A stretch of DNA of 40,934 nucleotides from Chara braunii. Lineage: Eukaryota; Streptophyta; Charophyceae; Charales; Characeae. Every line of letters begins with the position of its first letter. The first letter of the stretch is position 1. Positions 22,767 to 31,750 of this stretch are shown piece by piece. Below the pieces are notes generated by a model. The model made no database searches. It was not told the origin of the DNA and saw nothing but the letters and a program-made list of their open reading frames with translations. Made by a program: the position numbers and the translations under genes. The stretch lies in contig BFEA01000761.1 of assembly GCA_003427395.1 (NCBI GenBank), positions 360,917 through 401,850 of the forward strand, in the 5' to 3' direction.

Positions 22767-23507
22767 CAGGGTAACCGACATTCGGGACAGGCCGAACGCC
22801 CGAAAGTATGGGACCCCTTGGGGATGTGTTCGGCCGTTCGGGCCGAACACGGACCCCAAAAAAAAAANNNNNNNNNNNNNNNNNNNNNNNNNNNNNNNNN
22901 NNNNNNNNNNNNNNNNNNNNNNNNNNNNNNNNNNNNNNNNNNNNNNNNNNNNNNNNNNNNNNNNNNNNNNNNNNNNNNNNNNNNNNNNNNNNNNNNNNNN
23001 NNNNNNNNNNNNNNNNNNNNNNNNNNNNNNNNNNNNNNNNNNNNNNNNNNNNNNNNNNNNNNNNNNNNNNNNNNNNNNNNNNNNNNNNNNNNNNNNNNNN
23101 NNNNNNNNNNNNNNNCCTGAAAATTTACAAATGTCTACTTTACATAATCCAAGACCAACTAAAAAAGTTTAAAAAAATAATAAAATTGTTTAGACCCCGA
23201 ACTAAAGTGAAAACAATAAGTGAAAAATGAAAAACAACGTGGGCGAGCACGTTTTGACACCGCCATCTTTGGCGATTTGTAATTCTTATTTGGCTGAGAT
23301 AAATGACTTGAAAATTTATAGGCATGTACCTGACATCATAGAGAAATCACAAAACAAAACTCATAAAAAATTATATATTTTTAGGCCCCGAAACAAATTT
23401 TGGCGGGGGCCGAACGTCGTCAGGTTCGGACCCCGTACGGGACCCCGAACGCCCGTACGTACGGAGGTCTTCCCGGGGACCTCCATACGTACAGGCTGGT
23501 GACCCTG
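22767..23507. mobile_element. Non-autonomous DNA transposon with CAGGGT(A/C)ACC ends
   Basis: The left end TA|CAGGGTAACC at 22767 matches the inverted right end GGTGACCCTG|TA at 23507, with TA on each side. A CAG tip and TA target fit the Tc1/mariner-pogo group. The interior has two diverged copies of an AT-rich block (23116-23205 and 23306-23395), each ending near GGCCCCGAAC or GACCCCGAAC, and CG-rich ends rich in CCGAACG. No transposase ORF is visible, although 248 bases are unsequenced. Confidence 0.6.
22868..23115. other. Assembly gap (248 N)
   Basis: A run of N lies inside the CAGGGT-ended transposon. Open frames spanning it are meaningless. Confidence 0.99.
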
Positions 23508-23801
23508 TATATATAGGGGTATAGGGCTTGGAAAAACCTACAATCCTATGTTTTTAATTTTGGAATCCGACTTCGTTTAAGATTTTTTCTAAATGAAAAA
23601 CGAAATTTGATTTAAACAAAATATTAAAAAAAAAAAAAAAAAAAGCAGGAATTTTTTTTTTACATTTTTTATCATGAGGGATAGGTCCTTGAGTTGTGCT
23701 GTATTTTTTGTAGAAATGATTTTCGGTTTTTTGTAGGGGAATGAGGTGTTTAAAAAAAATGAAGATGCAAAATTTTAAAACAAATCAACAAAAAAAGGGT
23801 T

Positions 23802-23803
23802 TG

Positions 23804-23847
<44 letters not shown>

Positions 23848-24138
23848 TGTGTGTGTGTATGTGCGTGTGTGTGTGCTACAACATGGAAATATACACCGTC
23901 ACTTGCGCAACGCTGTCACGCCTTCGCCCCCGCTCGCCTGCGACCCGTGTGTGTGTGTGTGTGTGGCCTTGTGTGTGTGTGATGTGTGATGTGTGATGTG
24001 TGCGTGTCTGTGTGTGTGTGTGTGTGTATGTGTGTGTTTGTGCGCGTGTGTGTGTGTGTGTGTGTGAGTGATGTGTGTTTGTGCGCATGTGTGTGTGTGT
24101 GTGCGTGTGCCGGGGAGGGGAGGGAGGACCCCTCCCCC

Positions 24139-24183
<45 letters not shown>

Positions 24184-24188
24184 CCAAC

Positions 24189-24221
<33 letters not shown>

Positions 24222-24228
24222 TATCAAT

Positions 24229-24273
<45 letters not shown>

Positions 24274-24350
24274 CATCAATCAATCAATCCATCAATAAAA
24301 AAAGCAATCAATCAATGAATATTTATTTATTTATTTATTTATTTATTTTT
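23802..24350. repeat. (GATT)n, (TG)n, (CAAT)n and (ATTT)n arrays
   Basis: (GATT)n at 23802-23847 is followed by an interrupted (TG)n region (23848-24110), (CAAT)n at 24141-24300 and (ATTT)n at 24319-24350. The first and third arrays are complementary and could pair. Confidence 0.8.
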
Positions 24351-24387
24351 GCTACTTACCAAAAACCACCCCTCAAATTTTCAATTT

Positions 24388-24585
24388 TTTTTTTTTTTTT
24401 TTTTTTGCAGGCCGTTGAGGCCGACGTGCGCAGGCCGCGCGGAAACTCGGCCTGGTTGTGGCACGGCTGCGCGGAAACTCGGCCTGGTTGTGGCACGGCT
24501 GCGCGGAAACTCGGCCGCGCGGCCTCGGCCGCGGGCCCGTGGCCAGCCTCCTCGGCCACGGCCTAGGCCGCAGGATCCATGGCCT
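24388..24585 (-). repeat. GC-rich poly(A)-ended segment with 32-bp repeats
   Basis: On the minus strand this very GC-rich sequence ends in a run of about 23 A, as a retroposed RNA would. It contains a 32-bp tandem unit, GCGCGGAAACTCGGCC..., starting at 24437, 24469 and 24501 (third copy partial). The composition is unlike its surroundings. No 5' boundary or target-site duplication is clear. Confidence 0.45.
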
Positions 24586-24978
24586 TGGGTGCCACATAGC
24601 ATCCAACAGATCATTAATCCGGGGAAGGGGATATACATCGTTGATCGTGATATCATTCAGCTTCCTGTAATCAATGCAAATGCAGATCGACTCATTCTTC
24701 TTTGGAACTAAAACTATGGGAAACGACCATGGTTCGGTTGCTGGTTCGATCCATCCGTTGGCCTCGAATTCTCTGATTTTTTGCAATGCTACTTTTCGCT
24801 CCGCAAGAGAATATCGGTATGGTTTGCAATGAATCGGCAGGTGCGTCCCAGTCTGAGTTCCGTGCTGAATAACTAATGACAGCCCGATGTCCGCGTCCTT
24901 CACGGTAATCGGCCCTTGATATTCGGTCAGAATTTTCGCAATCAATCGATTGGTTTCGTCGGGTACATACTGAGGCAC
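24586..24978 (-). pseudogene. gypsy reverse transcriptase, N-terminal part
   Basis: The stretch contains KPYRYSLAERKVALQKI, NGWIEPATEPWSFPIVLVPK and CIDYRKLNDITINDVYPLPR, the standard opening blocks of gypsy reverse transcriptases. It stops after INDLLDAMW, where unrelated GC-rich sequence begins. The block with the first catalytic Asp (usually K-x-D-L-x-x-G-Y-H) is missing at the break. Confidence 0.85.
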
Positions 24979-24987
24979 ATGTCGCTC

Positions 24988-25647
24988 CTAAGGTTGTTCG
25001 TCTATGTTGATCGTCACGTCCTTCGTGCCTACTCTATTGCTGTTTCCCTTAGGGGGAGGGGAGATGAAAAAATTGTTCGATTGCCAGGAGAACTTTGTGG
25101 CGACCATTTGGGCGTCTTCTTCTCGGATGGCCACGTGTTCTTCTAGGGTCACACTATCGCTGATATCCTGCCGGCATGCTGGTCTCTCGGCGATTTTGAT
25201 GCCGAGTTCGTAGGGTATAGAATCGCCGTGCGCAAGGGGTTCCAAAGCTTCGCTTTTGGCCCCCTGCCGCAGTAGTCGCACTTCCTTTCCCGAAGACAGT
25301 AAGGTACGAGGTAGCCCCGTAATGTCGCAAAATGCCTTCTTCTCCCTGTATCTCGAGAGAAGCGGGGAGATGGCCTCGTATAAGGTTCGAGGGGGTTCCA
25401 AAGAATCGGTCATCCGGGATATTTGTAGGAGTGGTTCCCCCAAGATCAGGGCCCTCGTCCGTTGCATGTTTCTTTCCGTAAGAATGAACGTTTCCGTGGT
25501 CTCCTGTCGGATTGTGTAGCGAATCGGTTGTTGAGCCATATCCTCTATTACAGGATCGGCTTCATCTTCGCTGTCAGAGTCGCTCGATGGTTCTGGTTCC
25601 TTTCCCCTTCGGTCCATTTCGTGGATTGGTTCCTTCCAGGTGTTCAC
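24988..25647 (-). pseudogene. gypsy pol spacer between protease and reverse transcriptase
   Basis: This is a 219-codon open stretch that begins acidic (SSDSDSEDEADP) and has no catalytic motif I recognise. Its position, between the protease stop at 25681 and the first reverse-transcriptase residues at 24978, shows that it is the linker part of pol. It ends at a stop codon just before the reverse transcriptase. Confidence 0.6.
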
Positions 25648-25680
25648 TCGGAGGGGTCCTTTGGTTCCAAGCGGGGGTTT

Positions 25681-26103
25681 CTAAGTCGAGGGCGGTGTGG
25701 TCCGAAGAGGCAACCGCATCGGAATAACGTATGGTTTTCCACCCGTATTTCGAAGGATGATAGATCGACCTTCAAAATCCAGGTTGGCTTGTAATGCTGT
25801 AAGGGTTGGTAATCCCAAAAGGACATCATAGGTGTTTACATCCAGTACTACAACGTCTCCTAGTGCGTGAACTTTTCCTAGTCGAAACGCGACGTTCGTC
25901 ATTTTTCCTACCGCTTTTATTTTCTCTTCATCCGCTGAGACGAGATGATCTCCTTCCATCAAGGTGATTAGATCCTTCCTTCTTCCTGCCCGTTCTACAA
26001 CTCTCAAAGAGATAGCCAGTACCGCAGCTCCCAAATCGATAATAGCGTTGTAGGGGATTCCCCATACCTCGATATCACATTCTGCTGACTTCCACGAAAT
26101 GGC
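25681..26103 (-). pseudogene. gypsy aspartic protease, active site changed
   Basis: The frame is open from about 26103. It contains NAIIDLGAAVLAISL, which aligns with the D-[ST]-G-A active-site loop of retroviral-type proteases, and a downstream YDVLLGLPTL flap/C-terminal motif. The catalytic Asp is present, but the following Ser/Thr is Leu (TTG where TCG would give Ser, a CpG-to-TpG change). The protease would cleave the Gag-Pol polyprotein, and this copy is probably inactive. An in-frame stop lies just upstream, separating it from gag. Confidence 0.75.
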
Positions 26104-26437
26104 TTTAATTCACAAGAAATTATCATCTTTGTGAATTATTCCTAACCGTATTGGGTCCTTGGTACTAAGGACGTCTGGCCTGTCGTCGAGGGTCGGGGCC
26201 TTTCCTTTCTGAGTCGTTGACTTGGTGAGAGCAAATTGTTTTTTGTTTGCCCTGCAATGCTGCAACATGCGCTCATTGGTTTGCTCCGATATGGACAAAA
26301 GGTGTCCGATCAGCAAAGGAATTCGGTGATCTAAGGCTCAGACGATGTTCAAAACATCGATCTCTCCAGTAACGAAGGTGGGACCGCCCGACTCCATTTC
26401 TCCCGGAGAAGGTCTCCATTCGGCCATCTCTCGTTGT

Positions 26438-27680
26438 TCATTGGCGCGTCGGATGGTTCCTATCATTCTCAATCCCGGGTAACCCAACGTATTGGCCAAG
26501 CAGGATAAGTTCAGCAGCTTCTTTGGTAGTGGCTACTGCACTGCCTCCTCCTTCCATCTCTTCAATCCTCGTGCCCACCCTCCCTGGCCCGTTGGCCACG
26601 GACGCAGCGGCTGCAGGGGCGGCTCCCACTCTAGCTTGTGCAGGTCGGAGTGGACAGTCTTGGGTTATGTGGCCCGACTGGTGACAAGTGTAATAGACGG
26701 TCATATTAACCGCCGCCCCGCCCATGGCCTGAGCGGGGGCGATTCCTTGCGCCACTTGTGCGACTCTGACGACGATGGGGCGCATCGACCTTATTAACGA
26801 TTTTATCATGGCATTGTGCTCACGTTGTTCCTTCTTACTTTCCTCCATCAAGCTAACTAATGTTCGGGTTAGTTCCAGTATGGCATTTGATTCATTCGGC
26901 CTTGTCGAGGAGTCCGGGGGAGGTGCAGAGGCAACCATAACAGGTACAGGCAATCCCGTAGCTGTGTCTGGCACTGGCCTCTTGGTTGCAATTTGTTCTA
27001 GATAGGTGACAGGACATGAGACGAAACCCATGTTTTCAAATTTATTTTGGAGTGCAGCTAGCTCGGCCTTCGCTCTGGCCAGTTCTCAGGAATCCCCTTC
27101 CCTGGGGTAATCCTCTTCTTCTAGGAAACTGGCGGCAAATTTTAATTCCATTTCCTCCGCAATAGACATGATTTGTTGCAGGGTATGATTGATCAGGGAG
27201 AACTGCTTTCGCAATTTCACCCTCATTGTTCGTCTACGAAGCCCGTCGATGAATAGATCTCTCCCGACCTCTCCCGTCTCTGTGTTTTGACGAACATTTT
27301 ATAGAACCTATTCCGATATTCAGTAACAAATTCGAGTGGTTGCTGAACCCGATCCTTGATCATAAAAAATGGCCTGTTCTGGATGGATATAGTTGAATCA
27401 GTTTAAGAATCTCGCTCGAAGTTCAGGAGATCCACCCAAACGTAAGTGCTGAACCAGTGGTCCGCATCCCCTCCCAACCTAGCGAGGATGTTGATTCGAG
27501 GTTCATCATTGTCGCATTGTTGACCACACAGTGTGGCCAGCCATGCTCCGTCTAGGTGATGTGCGGGTCAAAAAAATACAAATCAGGTGGAGCCACAGGT
27601 GCGAGAGCTCGAATTGGTGGCGCGGGAATGGGTGCCCGGCCTAGCTGTACATTAGCGTTTTGCACTTGATTGGCATTCAT
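26438..27680 (-). pseudogene. gypsy gag (capsid and zinc knuckle), broken
   Basis: A probable start (MNANQVQNANVQLG) lies at 27680. The frame then hits a TAG and continues in other frames with recognisable gag text such as RINILARLGGDADHWF and DLFIDGLRRRTMRVKL. The last 198 codons (27031-26438) are open and end in a Pro/Ala-rich region around a CCHC zinc knuckle. The knuckle reads YYTCHQSGHITQDC, so the first of the four metal ligands (C-x2-C-x4-H-x4-C) is Tyr instead of Cys. Gag would form the particle and bind RNA, but this copy cannot make a full-length product. Confidence 0.75.
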
Positions 27681-27828
27681 GTTGGCGGCCAGCCGACCCG
27701 CCGACCAACTTCGGGTCAATATCAGGTCGCGTCTTGGCGCGTTCCTTTGCCCAGGTCGCCCTCGGTTTGCTAGATCGCTTTAACTAAGGGGGCTGCCCGC
27801 TTGTCAATCCGTGAGCTCGCCACGTGTC

Positions 27829-27841
27829 GGCTCCGATACCA
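27829..27841 (-). promoter_or_regulatory. Primer-binding site (initiator Met-tRNA type)
   Basis: The minus strand reads TGGTATCGGAGCC immediately after the LTR remnant. The usual plant initiator-Met tRNA complement is TGGTATCAGAGC, so one base differs. It marks the internal edge of the 5' LTR and the direction of the element. Confidence 0.75.
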
Positions 27842-27944
27842 ACCTCATGCCCTGCGTGACTTCCTGATCGGAGTGGGAGTGGGCCTGGAAGTGCGAAAAA
27901 AGGGGGGGGTGCCAAGGATTTTTGGAAAGTGGGGATGGAGTCCC
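27842..27944 (-). repeat. 5' LTR remnant of the gypsy element
   Basis: About 103 bp matches the end of the 3' LTR (15026-15130), including the conserved GGAGTGGGAGTGGGCCTGGA block. Similarity stops abruptly after GGAGTCCC, so the rest of the 5' LTR has been lost or replaced. Confidence 0.8.
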
Positions 27945-28119
27945 TCGCAATACTTCATGCCCTGCCAGATTCGAATAAAGGCTTATTCTTTAAGCCCAAC
28001 CAATTCAATTACCTGTCGAATCTGGACAGGACGGTCTTTCAGGCCTTTTTTATTGTCATTACAGTATTACGGGGAACCCCGTAGCAGCCACATCCGCGCT
28101 CAAGCCTCCAATGAGGGAA

Positions 28120-28426
28120 CATGCGGGAGTTGCACCCACCAGCAGGTGCCATACCTGCTACAGCAGGTGGGCGATACCGACCAAGGGTCAGCCGGTAGCA
28201 TCAGGACCGAGCTTCTTCGATGGGCCAGTCACTGTGTCTCCCCTCCGGTCCCCTCCCCCTATGAACATCAGCAGTTTCTGCTCAATGCCACTCGGGGGGA
28301 CCAACGGCATATTTCTAGAGTGGCGGGCGCCAAGCTTGCCCAGGAAGGTACATGAGGTGAATGGGAATTTAACCCAAGACCTCCTGAATGCCACTTGCGT
28401 GCCTTACCAACTGAGCTACAGCTAAA
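28120..28426 (-). mobile_element. tRNA-derived SINE, family 2
   Basis: The minus strand begins with TAGCTGTAGCTCAGTTGGTA (A box), then AAGTGGCATTCAGGAGGT and GGGTTAAATTCCC (B-box region), with a body reaching to about 28120. The AAGTGGCATTCAGGAGGT block is shared with the repeat at 30248. A MITE abuts its 5' end. The 3' limit is approximate. Confidence 0.55.
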
Positions 28427-28524
28427 GGGCCTCGCTCCACTACTCGCCAAACGTACAAAATGAGAAAGATACACTGCCATATTTTTTTGTCTTTTATGCA
28501 TGTGGTGAGTAATGGAGCGAGGCC
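28427..28524. mobile_element. MITE family B, copy 2
   Basis: The ends GGCCTCGCTCCACTACTCGC and (inverted) GGCCTCGCTCCATTACTCAC differ at two positions. The element is about 97 bp and lies directly against the 5' end of a SINE family 2 copy. Confidence 0.6.
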
Positions 28525-28680
28525 TAAAAGGCTGAGAATAGGAGAAAAGTTTTTTTTTTTTTTTTTTGGTTGCCCTGCAATATTTAGGATAGAGATTACA
28601 CAAAAAAGAGGGAAAAAAAAAAAGCGGCCTAGCTCAATCCCTTTGAATGGATGGAGAAAGCCGATGTCTTTTGAGTACGA

Positions 28681-29716
28681 GTGTTGCAGGAGGATCAGGA
28701 TTTCAAGGTTTTTCGACCCCGAACGGCGATACAAGAACTGGCTATTGACCCCGAGGAATGGAAATGGCAGACGGCCCGAGGGGCAGCAGCGGCAACGGGT
28801 AAAAAAATACACCTAAACTCTATGTCTATTAGATCCATGTATAGGATGCTTAGTCCGAAGAGAATACTAAGGGAACGAATCAATGATAGATGGGCCCGAC
28901 ACCTGAATGTGGATCGATCTCTTCTCACACCCATTAAGTGGTTTAATGGAACGAAAACCAGGCCAACAAAAATCTCGCGATGGCAGATTGCCCATCGTTG
29001 CTTGCCGACAAATGCTTGGCTGATCGACCACACACACTTGGAGCAAAAGGGGAAAGCACATCCATGGTGGCACCGATGCTTGGTCGCATTCCCAATGCAA
29101 AAAAGGAACGAAACTATCGAACACATCTTTATGCAATGCCCAGTGGCAGTGCTGACGTGGCGATGGTGGGACCGCATTTGGAGGAAAGTGACACCGACTT
29201 TCCCTGGCCATGGTCTTGGTCAGCCATACTGGCTGGACATCATCCGCGATGGAAAGTGCCCCCTCCTATGTGAGTAACCTGTTTACGGTCGGTCCTCTGG
29301 GCACTTTGGTGGCAGCACTGCCTTCTTGTCTTAGAGGGAGTTAAGATCGAGGGCCCTGAACTGACATGACAGGGCAGATAAAGGAACTAGTGCAATTGGA
29401 ATTGACACATAGGTGGAGCGACCTTAAGCTGCAGTTAGACATTTTTCAGACAGACCGGGATTTAGAGAGGGCAATTACGGAGTTCTGTATGGAATGGTTG
29501 GGCGGGCAACGGGGTGGATGGATGGCTTGGATTGAGTGGACAGGGGATCGGGGCACTGCGTCAGAGAAAGAAACAGAGAAAGAAATCCTGAGGGATTATA
29601 GACTCCTCTTCAATGACTGGACCCACATTGATCCAACCTTCCCGATGAGGCCCCCATCTGATTTCCCGGATCCGTTCCCCCCTCATCCCCTGGCCCTGAT
29701 GGAAGTTCTCACATGA
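28681..29716 (+). pseudogene. LINE ORF2 C-terminal relic (plus-strand copy)
   Basis: This 5'-truncated LINE fragment encodes the reverse-transcriptase-associated zinc-binding region. Landmarks are SRWQIAHRCLPTNAWL and ETIEHIFMQCP, then WRWWDRIWRK. The first Cys of the expected C-x2-C pair is Trp (WWHRC). A frameshift near 29210 moves the frame to FPWPWSWSAILAGHHP, and a further shift follows near 29360. The last 117 codons are open (29366-29716) and end RPPSDFPDPFPPHPL..., matching the minus-strand copy at 12530. LINE ORF2 would nick DNA and reverse-transcribe element RNA; only the non-catalytic tail remains. It sits in intron 1, opposite to the host gene. Confidence 0.75.
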
Positions 29717-30175
29717 CTCAGATGCAAGAGGGTGACAAGACATGATCATGACAAGATTGCAACAGGACTGGACCAGGCTGGACCAGATGAGCCTGAGATA
29801 AGCCTCGCCGGTGTCCCCCCGGTGTTGCTTGTCGAAGGCCCCTCCAAATTCATCAGATGCTCATAAGCTGAGTGTGTGTTGGTATATTCATCTCCGGAAG
29901 GCAGTAGCCCTTGTACGCTTAGAAGTAATATACTCAGTCAATCCCCAGGATTTTCCTGTCTTCCAACAGATACATCCACACTATTCAGCAGATAAAGTCA
30001 AAGATAGGGGGAGGGAGGAACTAGTGTGTATCAGCAGGTATCTGGCGCCCGGTTCAGGGCGAAAAGGTTCGCCCCCCGTTTTCTTTCTTCTGTCCTGCTC
30101 AGTCAATCCCCTGGATTCCAGGGTGATGAATGCTGGCAGGAACCTCCCACACTGTTTTTCGGATGTATTCTAATT

Positions 30176-30240
30176 CAGTCCGTATATGGGACGCTGGACC
30201 CGTTTTCCAGCAGGTGATGCTCCCCACCAATAGATGAAGC
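30176..30240 (+). repeat. Hairpin repeat, best plus-strand copy
   Basis: GTATATGGGACGCTGGACCC and CCAGCAGGTGATGCTCCCCA form nested inverted repeats: GCTGGA/TCCAGC around CCCGTTT, and GGGA/TCCC outside. Other copies are at 932-1005 (plus), 10336-10385 (plus), 40645-40712 (minus) and, more diverged, 10141-10165, 10280-10305 and 8693-8735. Confidence 0.6.
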
Positions 30241-30247
30241 CTCTCAC

Positions 30248-30347
30248 GCAAGTGGCATTCAGGAGGTGGTGGGTTCAATCCCCATGGCCTCCCGTGGCAC
30301 ACAGCATGCAAGTGGCATTCAGGAGGTGGTGGGTTCAATCCCTATGG
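30248..30347 (+). repeat. SINE family 2 fragment with 60-bp tandem duplication
   Basis: The block GCAAGTGGCATTCAGGAGGT plus GGTGGGTTCAATCCC occurs twice, exactly 60 bp apart (30248 and 30308). It carries the B-box part of SINE family 2 without the A box. The head is replaced by the hairpin repeat at 30186-30240. Confidence 0.55.
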
Positions 30348-30780
30348 CTGCCTGTCGCACGCATGGTGCCAACCAACTGCGATAGTCGGCTGGAAACTCC
30401 CAGTTGGTATTAGTAAGGTCTTCAGCCATTACGGGTGTGAGTGCGCGCGTGAGTGGGTTGTGTGTGGTGTGTGGGAGAGTGTTGGCTTTAATTAAGACAC
30501 TATGAGGGTGGGGGGAGATGAAAAGGGAGGCACAGTTACTGGCAAATGTTCGGTCCTTGTGTTAGGGCCCCCACCGGCGGCCCCAACCCTGCACCCTAAA
30601 CCTCTACCTAGAGAGGTAGCCTCCCTTCACAGAAGAGAGGTAGAACGCTATGCTTGCAGGGGTCCCCTGTCTACCCTTGGGAGTAGTGGTAGGGAGGTAG
30701 TGAAAGGAGAAGATATGTTCCATGACATGGCACAAGCCAGTGAAAATATGCGAGGTGAGAGAAAATATATATATATTGTC

Positions 30781-30886
30781 CATCTGTCTTTAGGGACATC
30801 TGTTAAAATTGGAACGGTACAGAGAGAGAGGATTAGCATGGCCCCTGGGCAAGGATGACACACATAAATCGAGAAATGGTCCAAAT
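30781..30886 (+). ncRNA. U6 snRNA-like copy, probable retropseudogene
   Basis: The sequence follows U6 closely: TAGGGACATCTGTTAAAATT, GGAACGGTACAGAGA, GATTAGCATGGCCCCTGGGC, AAGGATGACACACATAAATC, GAGAAATGGTCCAAAT. The ACAGAGA box is present but followed by an extra GAGA, and the AGC triad is intact. The usual 5' stem is altered. A 13-bp direct repeat, TATATATATTGTC, flanks it exactly (30768-30780 and 30887-30899). No Pol III T-run follows, and no plant USE box is seen at the expected distance. It is therefore more likely a retroposed copy than an active gene. Confidence 0.7.
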
Positions 30887-31330
30887 TATATATATTGTCA
30901 CAGAAATATCAGAGCGCAAATGCGAAAAAAAAGAAAGAAAAAAGGAAGAAAAACAGGGAAAAATGAATTCAGTTTTTTTTAATCTTCTTTCTTATAACTC
31001 CCCCTGTTCAGAACCTCTTGCATACAATCAGCGTGCGTTAGCGCTGCGTAACGCGCCGCCAGGGGGGAGGCACTAGCAGCGGCGCATCGCTAAGTGACCT
31101 AGCGTTGAGTGCCCGAAGTTGCTGGCGCTAGAGCTAGGGTTTTGCCCAGGCTAAGGCCACCATACCTAGTCGGCATGTCTATGCGTTGTGGATGTGGAGC
31201 TTGTCCGGCATGCCCCAAGGAGGAGTGCCTGCTGGTGGTGGGTGTGGCGCGTTGTGTGTGATAGCGCTGGTGCATCTCTCCTGTTATACGCTATATGCAA
31301 CCAAGACCAGGGCGCGATTGGCGCTGCTGG

Positions 31331-31750
31331 TCTCAGATATGGAGCTTTATTTTTCAATAACATATTGATATTGCCAATTTTTTTCTTTCCATCGAGACAG
31401 CTGTGAGCTTCCTTGATTAGCGCGGATTGGGTTTCCTGTACGCTGAGTCGCTTGGGCAGGGAAATTGTGGTTTCCCGTACGTCTTGTTCCTTTGCCAAGG
31501 GAAACTATGTGCTGACTTGCTGAAGACGAGTGGCGCGGCTGATCTCAGATATAGAGCTTTATTTCTCAACAACACATAGATACTACCGAGGTTTTTCCAT
31601 CGAGACAGCTGTGAGCTTCCTTGATTAGCACGGATTGGGTTTCCTGTATGCTGAGTCGCTTGGCCAGGGGAATTATGGTTTCCCGTACGTCTTGCTCCTT
31701 TGTCAAGGAAAGCCATGTGCTGATTTGCTGAAGACGAGTGGTCTTGACAT
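31331..31750. repeat. 212-bp tandem duplication
   Basis: Two copies start TCTCAGATAT at 31331 and 31543 and stay about 90 percent alike through GCTGAAGACGAGTGG. Each gives a short open frame on the minus strand (KEQDVRET...KEAHSCLDGK), but the changes show no coding bias that I can see. Confidence 0.6.

Larger units (their letters stand above)
22718..24585. mobile_element. Nested insertions that split the reverse transcriptase
   Basis: The gypsy reverse transcriptase stops at about 24586 and resumes at 22717, with about 30 residues missing between. The intervening 1.87 kb contains, in order, AT-repeat sequence, a TIR element with an assembly gap, A/T-rich sequence (23510-23800), (GATT)n, (TG)n and (CAAT)n arrays, and a GC-rich poly(A)-ended segment. 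No coding sequence is seen. Confidence 0.75.
15015..27944 (-). mobile_element. Decayed Ty3/gypsy LTR retrotransposon
   Basis: Domain order read on the minus strand is LTR remnant, PBS, gag, protease, reverse transcriptase, RNase H, integrase, extra ORF3 and LTR. Reverse transcriptase before integrase defines the gypsy order. The 3' LTR is about 2.74 kb, and the 5' LTR is cut down to about 103 bp. Every enzymatic domain carries stops, frameshifts or a changed key residue, so the element is dead. It lies in the same orientation as the host gene, inside intron 1. An intact element with two such LTRs would be roughly 15 kb. Confidence 0.85.

Noticed and set aside
24380-24412. Poly(T) plus GCAG as a plus-strand splice acceptor
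   Set aside because: No plus-strand exon follows. It reads better as the A-tail of a minus-strand retroposed segment.
30786-30887. An active U6 gene
   Set aside because: The 5' stem is altered, GAGA is inserted after the ACAGAGA box, and there is no T-run terminator or correctly spaced USE.
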